Origin: an uncultured Opitutia bacterium
Lineage (GTDB): Bacteria > Verrucomicrobiota > Verrucomicrobiia > Opitutales > Opitutaceae
Length of the DNA: 33,899 nt
NCBI GenBank assembly: GCA_903820035.1
Contig: CAIJFT010000319.1
Coordinates: 1-33,899, forward strand
Direction: 5' to 3'
Each line of letters begins with the position of its first letter. Positions within the stretch are counted from its first letter, which is position 1. Both the position numbers and the translations under genes were made by a program. The notes beneath the pieces were generated by a model that saw nothing but the letters and a program-made list of their open reading frames with translations, had not been told where the DNA came from and ran no database searches. Below are positions 25,360 through 32,871 of the stretch, piece after piece.

Positions 25360-25718
25360 GCCCGCGAGTCAGCCAGATGCGCTCCGCCACGGAAAGACCG
25401 GAAGCGCGGGCCCGGAGCAACCCCGAGGTGGAACAGCAGGCCGGGAAGAACGGTACGACTGGAGCAGGAACTCCATCGTTGGGTAGCCGCACTGCCTTAC
25501 TCGTGGACGCCAACCCAAGGCAAAACGCCTGAACAGAATCACGCCAAGTTAAGCGCAGACGCTCCGGGTCAAAACTCGGTTGCCACCCTAAGGCCCAAGT
25601 ACTCGGTGGTGAGACGAAAATCAGCGGATGCTCCGGCTGCAGTGGTTGCGGTGAAAGGCAATCTTCCCGCCCTTCCCGATCTCACTGTATAACTCCTGAG
25701 CAGGGCTCGTCTGGGCAC
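25360..25718. other. Intergenic stretch without recognised gene
   Basis: About 360 bp lie upstream of the dehydrogenase start and beyond the terminator of the cytochrome gene. A plus-strand frame is open through most of it, but it is the tail of a shadow ORF from the dehydrogenase and shows no domain. The sequence is less GC-rich than its neighbours, especially 25500-25700. A weak inverted string TTGGGT/ACCCAA lies near 25480-25520. No tRNA, insertion sequence or clear promoter could be recognised. Confidence 0.4.
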
Positions 25719-25748
25719 AAAAAAACGCCACCGGAAACCGGTGGCGTC
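25719..25748 (-). terminator. Rho-independent terminator of the cytochrome b562-like gene
   Basis: On the minus strand, ACGCCACCGG pairs with CCGGTGGCGT around a three-base loop (25725-25747), followed by a run of seven T (seen as A at 25719-25725). It lies 30 bp after the stop codon. The plus strand lacks a T-run, so it acts in one direction. Confidence 0.9.
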
Positions 25749-25777
25749 GAAAGGGGAAAGAAACGGAGCAGGTCCGC

Positions 25778-26215
25778 TTACTTCTTCTTCTTGTCGTCCT
25801 TCTTGAACTCCTTGTGCCCGGCCTTCTGCGCATCGCCCATGGCGCCACAGATCTTGGCGGCCTCGGTGTTGTCACCCTTCTTGAGGGCGGCTTCCAGCTT
25901 GCCGCACAGCTCGACGAATTTCTTCATGCCGGCCTGGTACTCTTCGACGAACTTGGCCTGATCACCCTTCGGCTTCTCGGACTTCAGCGCGGGCTCGAAC
26001 TTGAGCGAGGCCTCGGCGTTTCCCTTGACGACCGCCAGCTTGGTCAGCGTGTCGGCATTCTTGGAGGCATCGTTGATCTGACGACGGATCACGCGGAACG
26101 CGCTGCTCATCTTTTCCATCTTACCACCGAGCTCGGTCTCGGCATCCGCGGCGCGGACGACGGGGCTGACGGCGAGGGAGCAGGCGAGGGCAAATAACAG
26201 GGTGCGGATTTTCAT
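25778..26215 (-). CDS. Periplasmic cytochrome b562-like protein
   Basis: The protein has 145 residues starting at MKIRTLLFALACSLAVSP, a Sec signal peptide cleaved near RAA|DAE. The mature part is a predicted four-helix bundle. The layout matches cytochrome b562: an N-terminal helix with Met (KMEKMSSAFRVI, Met33 or Met36), a FKxxP-like stretch, KFVEEYQAGMKKFVELCGKL, LKKGDNTEAAKICGAMGD, and a C-terminal helix with His134 in KAGHKEFKK. Met and His at the two ends are the heme-b ligands in the family. There is no CxxCH, so the heme is non-covalent. Two Cys (104, 123) could form a disulfide between helices; these are absent in E. coli b562 as I remember it. The tail is Lys-rich. The role in electron transfer is inferred from the family. 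Weak sequence identity leaves some doubt. Confidence 0.75.
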   Translation of the reverse strand: MKIRTLLFALACSLAVSPVVRAADAETELGGKMEKMSSAFRVIRRQINDASKNADTLTKLAVVKGNAEASLKFEPALKSEKPKGDQAKFVEEYQAGMKKFVELCGKLEAALKKGDNTEAAKICGAMGDAQKAGHKEFKKDDKKKK

Positions 26216-26454
26216 AGGGAGGATTAAGGGTGGTTTGGCCAAAAAAAGCCGGAGGTCAGGAAACGCGAGCCCCAACCTGTAGGGCAATCGGAATTTTTCC
26301 CACGGAGCATTGCCCCATGGGACGTCCTTCACACCGGCATTATTCATTCTTTCGCCGCCCGCCCTGCCCTCATCCCGTGCGGCGCCGCCACCGCGCGGTC
26401 CCGGTCGGAAATTAAGGATGGAGACCAGACCGGATCACGGTTGCAAATCAGGCG

Positions 26455-27783
26455 ATGCGCAAACGCGTGCTCCTTCTGGCCGGCTGCTTCGCCGCATGGC
26501 TCTGCGGCACCTTTTACGCGGTGGCCTACGAGCCCGACGATCCGTTGCTCGACCACGATGAGGTGTACTGGATCGGCTCCGCCTACTATTACAGCCTCGC
26601 CTTCACCCAATGGGATTGGAGCCACCCGGCTTGGCGGATGCTGCCGGCCCGGGAGAATCCGCCCGTTTCCAAGTACGTCATCGGGGCGGGGCTGGCGGCC
26701 GCCGGACATCACGTCACCTCGCTCGAAAACCTGAGTTATTTCTATCTGCTCTGGCTGCGCTGGGAAAAGAATCCCGCGGCGGAGTCCCGTACGCCGGACG
26801 AGGCGAAACGGGCCGCCGTGGTGGCCGCCGCCCCGCCGGGCTTCCGCCAAAAAATCCTCGCGCACCAGCGCGCGCCTCTGCCGCGCCCCGTGGTCCGGGC
26901 GGCGCGGGCCACGGTCACCGCCTGTGCCGTCGCCGGCAGCCTACTGCTGCTCCTGCTCGGCCTGGCCGGCGGCGACCGCGCGGCCGGGCTGATCGCGAGC
27001 CAGCTGATCCTGCTTCATCCCGTCGCGGTCTCCGCCGCCAGTCACGCGATGTCGGATACGATCGCGCTCATGTTTTCCCTCGCCGCGGTGTGGGCCGTTT
27101 TTGCGTGGTATGGCCGGTTTTCCGACGCCGAGCCTCCCGGCGCCCGGCGGGGCTTGCCCGCCACCCTGACCGCCGGCGGTCTGCTCGCCCTCGCCTGCGG
27201 CGCGAAGATGAATGCCCTCACCGTGGTAATCCTGGCCGGACTCATGACCGCCCTCGTCATCGCCCAGCGCTGGCGGGCGGGCGAACGCCGCGCCGCTCTC
27301 CAGGCCGGCGCCCATGGCCTGATCATGCTGGTCGTCGGCCTCGCGGTCTTCAGCGCGATCAATCCGGCGATTCTGCAGGATTTCCCCGGGGCCCTCGCTG
27401 CGACCATCACCGAGCACCAGCGCACGGAATCGATTCAGGTCGATTTGCGCTACCCGCATCCGGTCGGTTTGGCCGGCCGAATCGAAGCCGTGGTCACCAT
27501 GGGCTTCTACGGCTGGCCGCTGTTCACGATCATGGGGGCGATCGTCGGCTGGTGCGTCCTCCGCCGCTGGGCGGACCGCACCATCCGCTTTGCCGTCTGC
27601 TGGTGGGGCGTGACGCTCGTCGCAGTGACGCAATGGCTACCCTTCGCCTGGCCGCGTTACGTGCTACCGCTTCTGGCCCCGTCCGTGTGGCTGGTCGGTC
27701 TTTTCCTCTCGCACGGCCTGCGCCACCTCGTCTCGTTGGCGCTCCGCGGGAAAACCGGTCGCCGGGTCCAAGCGGCACCGTAG
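26455..27783 (+). CDS. Membrane glycosyltransferase of the GT-C fold (GT39/ArnT-like)
   Basis: The protein has 442 residues with an N-terminal helix and roughly nine further membrane segments. After the first helix, a periplasmic loop contains LLDHDEVYWIGSAYYY, with Asp-Glu in the position of the catalytic acidic motif of GT-C enzymes, and then NPPVSKYVIGAGLA, the common HPPLxK-like motif. SHAMSDTIALMFSL and KMNALTVVILAGL are typical of the later helices. Such enzymes transfer sugars from polyprenyl phosphates to proteins or lipids outside the membrane. Acceptor and donor are unknown. The gene is convergent with the peroxidase gene: the stop codons are only 6 bp apart, with no clear terminator between them. 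Confidence 0.82.
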   Translation: MRKRVLLLAGCFAAWLCGTFYAVAYEPDDPLLDHDEVYWIGSAYYYSLAFTQWDWSHPAWRMLPARENPPVSKYVIGAGLAAAGHHVTSLENLSYFYLLWLRWEKNPAAESRTPDEAKRAAVVAAAPPGFRQKILAHQRAPLPRPVVRAARATVTACAVAGSLLLLLLGLAGGDRAAGLIASQLILLHPVAVSAASHAMSDTIALMFSLAAVWAVFAWYGRFSDAEPPGARRGLPATLTAGGLLALACGAKMNALTVVILAGLMTALVIAQRWRAGERRAALQAGAHGLIMLVVGLAVFSAINPAILQDFPGALAATITEHQRTESIQVDLRYPHPVGLAGRIEAVVTMGFYGWPLFTIMGAIVGWCVLRRWADRTIRFAVCWWGVTLVAVTQWLPFAWPRYVLPLLAPSVWLVGLFLSHGLRHLVSLALRGKTGRRVQAAP

Positions 27784-27789
27784 CGTTGT

Positions 27790-29595
27790 TCAGCGGCTCC
27801 CCGCGGACGACTCCGTGAGGGTGCGCAGAAACGCCACCAGCGCCCGCTGGTCCTCCGCGCTGAGGCCGAGCCCCGCATCGGGATGCTTCGCGAGATTTGG
27901 ATCGAGGTTCGCCCCGCGCCGGACGCCGTGATCGTAGTGGGACACCACGTCCTCGAGCGTCGCGAAGCGGCCGTCGTGCATGTAAGGCGCGGTCAGCGCG
28001 ACATTCCGCAGCGACGGGGTCTTAAACTTCCCGCGATCGGTCGCTTGCCCGGTGACGGTCGCCCGCCCCGGGTCCGCCGACTCGCGATCGAGGCCGTTGT
28101 TTTTCGCCGCATAATCACTGAAAAGGATTCCACCGTGGCAATGGAAGCAATCGGCCCCGCGCAGGCCGCGGGCCGGATCAAATTCCCGCGAAAAGAGCTC
28201 GAAGCCGCGCTGCTCCTCGGCGCTCAACTCGGCCGCCCCGCGCATCGCCCGGTCGAATTTCGCGTCGGCCGCGACCAGCGTCAGTAAATACTGCTCCAAC
28301 GCCAGCGTCACGCGTTCGGGCGTGACCGTCGCGTCACCGAACACCACGGCAAACCGCGCCGCGAGCGCCAGATCCCCGGCCAGCACCGCGACGACCCGCG
28401 ACGGCTCGCCGTGCATCTCGATCGGGTTCGTCCACGCCGCCAGCGCCTGGTCGCGGATTCGCGGCCGGCTGCCGTCCCACGCGAACGCCGGATTCCACGC
28501 GAGGTTGAAGAGCGGCATCGCATTGCGCCGGCCGCGCGTGCCCTCCGACCCGCGGCTGAAGGCGACGCGATCGCCGAACGCGCGGTCGGGCAAATGACAG
28601 GAAGCGCAGGATTGCGTGCCGTTGCCGGAGAGGCGCGCATCGACGAACAGCGCCGCGCCGAGCGCGACGCCCTCGACGGTGAGCGGATTATCGGACGGCA
28701 GGTCCGGCTGCGGAAACCCGGCCGGCACGGTGAACGCCAGCGGCGTCACGGCCCCGCCCGAGGTCCCGCCGCTCACACGGCGGGGTACGCCGGGATTGTT
28801 GGTTCCGGCGCCGGGACCACGGAAGGGCGTCGGCGCAGCCTCCAGCCAAAACCACGCCCGCTCGAGGGCGGCCGCCAGCTCGGGCGCCAGGGTATCACCC
28901 GCCCCGGAATGCGTCGACTCGACGGCCTCGTCCGCCACGAGCGTCCGCGCGCCCAAAACCCGCGACAAGTCGAGCGCAAGGGTGACGGTCGTCGGACCCT
29001 GCACCGTCCACCCCGCGGCGAAGGCCACCCGCAGGCGGTGCGCGTCCGTAGCAATATGATACACGAAACCGCGCTCGCCGGAAGGCCCGCCCCACGTGCC
29101 CTCGAACGCCGCAAACACATAGCCGCCCTGCCAACTCCAGTGGAGGCCGTTGACGAGCGGATTGAGCGGATGGGTCGCAGGCCAGCGGCCGGGATCGCCA
29201 TGATTCAAATCGGCCGGAACGCCGACAACAAACGCGAGTCCGAGGTACTCTCCCTCCGGCACTCCCTGCAGCGTGAAACTCCTTCGCCCTTCCCCAACGT
29301 CGATCGCCCCACATTGGCCCTCGAGCCGTACCACGGCGCCATCGGTCCGTTGCAACGTCACCTCGGAGATCAACGCCGCCAGCCGCGTGATCCGTAGCGG
29401 CTGGCCCGCGGTGTTCGCCACCTCGGCCGACGGCACGGTCACCGGCGCCCGCCCCCAACGCGGCTCCAGCGCGACCGTCAAATCGGCCGCGAACCCGCCC
29501 ACGACGCCAGCAAGGACAAAGGCCAGCCAAGCCCCGGACTGCGCCGCCCGCCGGGCGCCGCGGCGGCAGTTGCGCTGGCCGGCAAAGTTTCCCAT
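27790..29595 (-). CDS. Secreted MbnP-MbnH fusion: MbnP-like domain plus diheme cytochrome c peroxidase
   Basis: The protein has 601 residues starting at MGNFAGQRN; a longer open frame upstream is the shadow of the response regulator. The signal peptide core is AWLAFVLAGVVGGFA. Residues 38-230 match the MbnP family: LTVALEPRWG, PLRITRLAALISEVTLQRTD, GEYLGLAFVVGVPADLNHGD and LHWSWQGGYVFAAFEG (151-166). Residues 290-601 are a MauG/MbnH-type diheme peroxidase with CASCH (330-334) and CFHCH (483-487), FAWDGS (371-376) and APYMHDGRFATLEDV. In methanotrophs, MbnH oxidises a Trp of the separate partner MbnP to kynurenine. Here substrate and enzyme seem to be one chain, so modification in cis is likely but inferred. 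A type A repeat encodes part of the linker (about residues 270-278). The start codon lies 9 bp from the divergent response regulator. Confidence 0.88.
   Translation of the reverse strand: MGNFAGQRNCRRGARRAAQSGAWLAFVLAGVVGGFAADLTVALEPRWGRAPVTVPSAEVANTAGQPLRITRLAALISEVTLQRTDGAVVRLEGQCGAIDVGEGRRSFTLQGVPEGEYLGLAFVVGVPADLNHGDPGRWPATHPLNPLVNGLHWSWQGGYVFAAFEGTWGGPSGERGFVYHIATDAHRLRVAFAAGWTVQGPTTVTLALDLSRVLGARTLVADEAVESTHSGAGDTLAPELAAALERAWFWLEAAPTPFRGPGAGTNNPGVPRRVSGGTSGGAVTPLAFTVPAGFPQPDLPSDNPLTVEGVALGAALFVDARLSGNGTQSCASCHLPDRAFGDRVAFSRGSEGTRGRRNAMPLFNLAWNPAFAWDGSRPRIRDQALAAWTNPIEMHGEPSRVVAVLAGDLALAARFAVVFGDATVTPERVTLALEQYLLTLVAADAKFDRAMRGAAELSAEEQRGFELFSREFDPARGLRGADCFHCHGGILFSDYAAKNNGLDRESADPGRATVTGQATDRGKFKTPSLRNVALTAPYMHDGRFATLEDVVSHYDHGVRRGANLDPNLAKHPDAGLGLSAEDQRALVAFLRTLTESSAGSR
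28763..28788. repeat. Type A hairpin repeat inside the MbnP-MbnH linker
   Basis: CCCGCCG (28765-28771), loop CTCACA, CGGCGGG (28778-28784). The stem is a third variant of the type A family, again fully paired, with a loop differing only in its last base. It is within coding sequence and gives VPRRVSGGT on the other strand, exactly between the two domains of the fusion. Confidence 0.8.
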
Positions 29596-29604
29596 CACTT
29601 CGCT

Positions 29605-30339
29605 ATGACCGACAGCGCCGAAGGCCGCACCCGCCTCCTGATGATCGATGATGACCGGAAGCTTTGCCGGCTCGTCGCGTCGTATTTGGAGCCGCTGGGC
29701 TTCGATGTCACCGCGGCCCACACCGGACCCGAAGGCGTGGAACGCGCGACGGCGGCAGACGCGACCTGGCACGCCATCATCCTCGACGTGATGCTGCCCG
29801 GCCTCGACGGCTTCGAGGTTTTGAAACGCATCCGCGCCCGCAGCCACATCCCGGTCCTGATGCTCACCGCGCGCGGCGACGAAACCGACCGCATCGTCGG
29901 TCTCGAAGTCGGCGCCGACGACTACCTGCCGAAAACCTTTTCCACCCGCGAACTCCTGGCCCGCCTCCGCGCCGTCCTGCGCCGCAGCGCGACCACCGCC
30001 GCCGCCGAAAACAAAGGCGCCGACGCGCCGCCGACCGAGTTGGTCGTCGGCCTGCTGCGGGTGAACCTCGATGCGCGCTCCGCCGTGATGGACACGACGC
30101 CGCTCGTGCTGACGCCGGTCGAATTCGACCTGCTCGCGAGTTTGGCGAAAGCCAAGGGCCGCGTGAAGACCCGCGAGTCGCTGCTCGATGAATGCCGCGA
30201 CCGTAACTACGACGTGTTTGACCGGTCGATCGACGTGCATGTGTCCTCGCTGCGGAAAAAATTGGGCGACGATGCGAAGGAGCCCCGCTACATCCGCACC
30301 GTGCGTTCCGCCGGGTACATGATGGTCGGACCGGAGTGA
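29605..30339 (+). CDS. OmpR/CpxR-type response regulator
   Basis: The protein has 244 residues. The receiver domain (about 10-128) has the acidic pocket DDD at 15-17, the phosphoacceptor Asp61 in IILDVMLPGLDG, Thr88 in MLTARGDE and Lys110 in YLPKTF. The Pro that normally follows this Lys (PKPF) is Thr here, a small deviation. The winged-helix domain begins near 145 and contains LTPVEFDLLASLAKAKGRV, DRSIDVHVSSLRKKLGDD and YIRTVRSAGYMM, typical of OmpR-family DNA binding. It resembles CpxR most. The expected partner is the kinase starting at 32872 on the same strand, but an oppositely oriented gene separates them. Direct-repeat sites that may be its targets lie at 32767-32837. Confidence 0.93.
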   Translation: MTDSAEGRTRLLMIDDDRKLCRLVASYLEPLGFDVTAAHTGPEGVERATAADATWHAIILDVMLPGLDGFEVLKRIRARSHIPVLMLTARGDETDRIVGLEVGADDYLPKTFSTRELLARLRAVLRRSATTAAAENKGADAPPTELVVGLLRVNLDARSAVMDTTPLVLTPVEFDLLASLAKAKGRVKTRESLLDECRDRNYDVFDRSIDVHVSSLRKKLGDDAKEPRYIRTVRSAGYMMVGPE

Positions 30340-30403
30340 GACGGGTGGACGGGCGGCCATCATCGCGCCGACTTGGGTCCGACCGGGCCTATTTCATTTC
30401 CGC

Positions 30404-32731
30404 TCATGGCAACACGTAGAGTTCGACGAGCGCGGTGCCGGTGGTGTTGCCCGCGCCGCTGACGATCGCGGTGTAGGATCCGGCGGGCAGGGTGGCGACC
30501 AGCGCGGCGTCCTTGCTGCCGGACGGCAGGGCAAACGCGCCGACTGCGCCCGCCGCCGTAGAAATCTCCAGCGGGTTGGCCGAACTCGCCCAGTTGTCGT
30601 TGCTCGCGAGCACCGTCGTACCGCGGTAAAGTGTGATCGTCGGATCCGCCAGTGCGTCGGTGACCCCGAAGCTCCCGAGCGTCGGGCCCACCGCGCGGAT
30701 CAAAAGCTTTAACGCGCCGCTCCCACTGATCACGAAGCCGGGGATCAGGACCGAGTCACCCGTGCCGACGTAGGCCCGCGTGGACGCGTTGATGACATTG
30801 ACGGACGACCCGGAGGACGCGTCGTAAACTTCCAGCAAGGCCACCCCGCTACCGCCGTCGGTCGCCGTCACCGGCGCGGTGTACGCCCCGGCGGGCAACG
30901 TCGCGACCAGCGCCGCATCCTTGCTGCCGCCGGTCAACGCAAACGCCCCGACCCCCGCCATCGTCCCCGCATCGGCGGACAGCCAGTTGTCGTTGCTCGC
31001 CACCGTGGCCGTCGCGCCGACCAGGCTGAAGCGCGGATCCGCCAAAACGCCGGTGACGCCGAAAGCCGCCAGCGACGGACCGACGGCACGCACGAGCATC
31101 GACTTCGTGCCGTTACCGTTGAGCACGAACCCGGGGATCGGCGTGCCCGCACTGCCGCCGACCGCAACGCGCGTCGCGATGTTCACGAGCCGCGCCGTAC
31201 CGGAAGAACCCACCGCCGCGGTCGTCGCGGCAGCGTTACCGATCCCGGAGAGCCCAGCGGAGCCGCGGGTATCGTAGGTCGCGAGCGCGGTGAGCGTCAC
31301 ACGGTAGTTGGGGGCAACGGTGGTCGTCGCCAACCGCGTGGTGTCGCCGCCGCTGCTCGTGACGGCACCCGCACCGGCGAGCGTCGTCCACGTCGCAGCA
31401 TCGGGCGAGGTTTCAAGCTTGTACGTCGCACCCTCCACGGACGTCCACGTGATCGTCACCGTGCCGCCGGCAGTGGTGGCGCTGACGGTGATCGGCGAGG
31501 CCTGGCTCGCGCGGACAAATTCGGTGACGGGCTCGTTGATGGCGTTGACCAGGCCGCCACTCGCCGTACCAAAGAACCACCGGCTGACCATATTGGGAAA
31601 CCGCGGCGTGCCATCCGTCTCGATGGTAAGGAAGTAGGCCCAGGTGCCGTTGGGAAATTCCGGCGTCACACCGAAGCGCACGTTGTACTCGTTGAGGTCG
31701 AAATCCGGGCCCTGGGACTTCCCGAGATCACCGAGGTAGTCGTAATCCTCGATGAAATGACCGAGCGTATAGGCCGGACTGACCGACGGGCCGTAGACCG
31801 CGGCCGGCAGCGTGGCGCTGCGGTTCTGCGCCCGGGCGGCCCACGCCGGCAAAACCGTGCGGCCGGTCGCCGCAAGATTGGCTGTGCCGTTGGCGCCGTC
31901 GCGCTTCACATAGCCGGAAATCATCCGGCGCAGGCCGCTCTTCGGGTCCAGCGGCGACGCATATCCATACGGACCATACACCGGCAGGCCGTCCTCCAGC
32001 CAGGCGACAATGGGCGAGTGGGCGGTGACCGGACCCGTACTCTCGGTGTAGAGCTTGGTCGCGGGGTTAAAATCGACGTGGTCACCCAACAGGTAGCGGA
32101 CCGCCGGGGCGTTGGCATGGTAATGGTGGTTCGTCATCGCCTGATGGGCGTAGGCGGGATCGAAGGTCTGCCCCTCGTTGGCGTACGCCTCGCGGTTCCA
32201 TACGGCGTCGCCGCGCAGGCCGTTCATGGGCGATGCATCGGTGTTGGCGGCGGTCGCGTAGGAGAACGCGTCGCGATTATCAAAGGCTGCAACCCCGTCG
32301 ACAAAGTAACCGATCGCGCCGAGGCCGGTCAGAGATTTCGCGGCGGGGATCGTCGGCGTACGCGGGATGCGGTAAAGCACCCCCATGTTGGCCGGATAGC
32401 TGGCAAAAGGCATCGTGTGCGCCGCGTTGCCGTACCAAGGGCCCATGACGTGGGTGCCGAGTCCGGTGGTCCGCAGGTAGACCCAGTTGGCCGACGAGGA
32501 CACTTGGATCACGCCGGCATAGCTGGGCGTGGCCTGACCGGTGGCGCCGCGGGACCAGGTCGTCACGGCGCTGCCGGCGACGCGCGCGGCATCGGTTTCA
32601 TAGATCCGCGCGTAGCGGCGGGTCCCGCCGGTCTGCCATGATTCCAGCAGCGGCTCGGCGGCGGACGAAAAAGTCCGCAGACAGGCGCAGCAGACGAGGG
32701 CGAGCGAGGGAATACGGGTAAAAGTGGGCAT
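30404..32731 (-). CDS. Secreted YHYH-domain protein with two C-terminal tandem repeats
   Basis: The protein has 775 residues from ATG 32731 (MPTFTRIPSL); a TTG five codons upstream is also in frame. It has a signal peptide (LALVCCACLRTFSSAAE). The YHYH domain runs from about 60 to 400 and carries NHHYHANAPAVRYLLGDH at 201-218 and DGLPVYGPYGY. Its function is unknown, although the His cluster suggests metal binding. A fibronectin-III-like segment follows (TVTITWTSVEGATYKLETS). The C-terminus holds two repeats of about 110-120 residues, each with a line like IPGFVLNGNGTKSMLVRAVG, a GVLADPRFSL or ALADPTITLY stretch, ASNDNW, and GGSKDAALVATLPAG. Repeats of this kind are common on secreted Opitutaceae proteins as I recall. 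The gene separates a response regulator from its likely kinase. Confidence 0.87.
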   Translation of the reverse strand: MPTFTRIPSLALVCCACLRTFSSAAEPLLESWQTGGTRRYARIYETDAARVAGSAVTTWSRGATGQATPSYAGVIQVSSSANWVYLRTTGLGTHVMGPWYGNAAHTMPFASYPANMGVLYRIPRTPTIPAAKSLTGLGAIGYFVDGVAAFDNRDAFSYATAANTDASPMNGLRGDAVWNREAYANEGQTFDPAYAHQAMTNHHYHANAPAVRYLLGDHVDFNPATKLYTESTGPVTAHSPIVAWLEDGLPVYGPYGYASPLDPKSGLRRMISGYVKRDGANGTANLAATGRTVLPAWAARAQNRSATLPAAVYGPSVSPAYTLGHFIEDYDYLGDLGKSQGPDFDLNEYNVRFGVTPEFPNGTWAYFLTIETDGTPRFPNMVSRWFFGTASGGLVNAINEPVTEFVRASQASPITVSATTAGGTVTITWTSVEGATYKLETSPDAATWTTLAGAGAVTSSGGDTTRLATTTVAPNYRVTLTALATYDTRGSAGLSGIGNAAATTAAVGSSGTARLVNIATRVAVGGSAGTPIPGFVLNGNGTKSMLVRAVGPSLAAFGVTGVLADPRFSLVGATATVASNDNWLSADAGTMAGVGAFALTGGSKDAALVATLPAGAYTAPVTATDGGSGVALLEVYDASSGSSVNVINASTRAYVGTGDSVLIPGFVISGSGALKLLIRAVGPTLGSFGVTDALADPTITLYRGTTVLASNDNWASSANPLEISTAAGAVGAFALPSGSKDAALVATLPAGSYTAIVSGAGNTTGTALVELYVLP

Positions 32732-32766
32732 GTTGGATGGGAACAACTCCAGAAAACCGCATTGCG

Positions 32767-32837
32767 GTTAAGCGATTGTGAGTGCGAGGCAACGTTCGTG
32801 TTAAGCCCGCGTAAACGTTGCGGAAGATTCCGTTAAC
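32767..32837 (+). promoter_or_regulatory. Candidate OmpR/CpxR-type operator between the YHYH gene and the kinase
   Basis: Four GTWAA-like half-sites on the plus strand: GTTAAGC at 32767, GTTAAGC at 32800, GTAAAC at 32811 and GTTAAC at 32832. Their start-to-start distances are 33, 11 and 21 bp, close to whole helical turns. The 32800/32811 pair (GTTAA-N6-GTAAA) resembles the CpxR box of tandem GTAAA half-sites. An 8-bp inverted repeat GCAACGTT/AACGTTGC (32789-32796, 32814-32821) overlaps it. The region lies between divergent starts at 32731 and 32872. Confidence 0.4.
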
Positions 32838-32871
32838 TGCCCTGATTTTCCCGCGTCCTCCTCCTCTGCCG

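Noticed and set aside
25360-25718. Possible RNA gene in the gap between dehydrogenase and cytochrome genes
   Set aside because: I looked for tRNA arms, an SRP-like GGAAG/GCAG core and other conserved RNA features and found no convincing match.
29596-30363. N-terminal extension of the peroxidase fusion to 857 residues
   Set aside because: The extra 256 codons are antisense to the response regulator, and a signal peptide starts at Met 29595.
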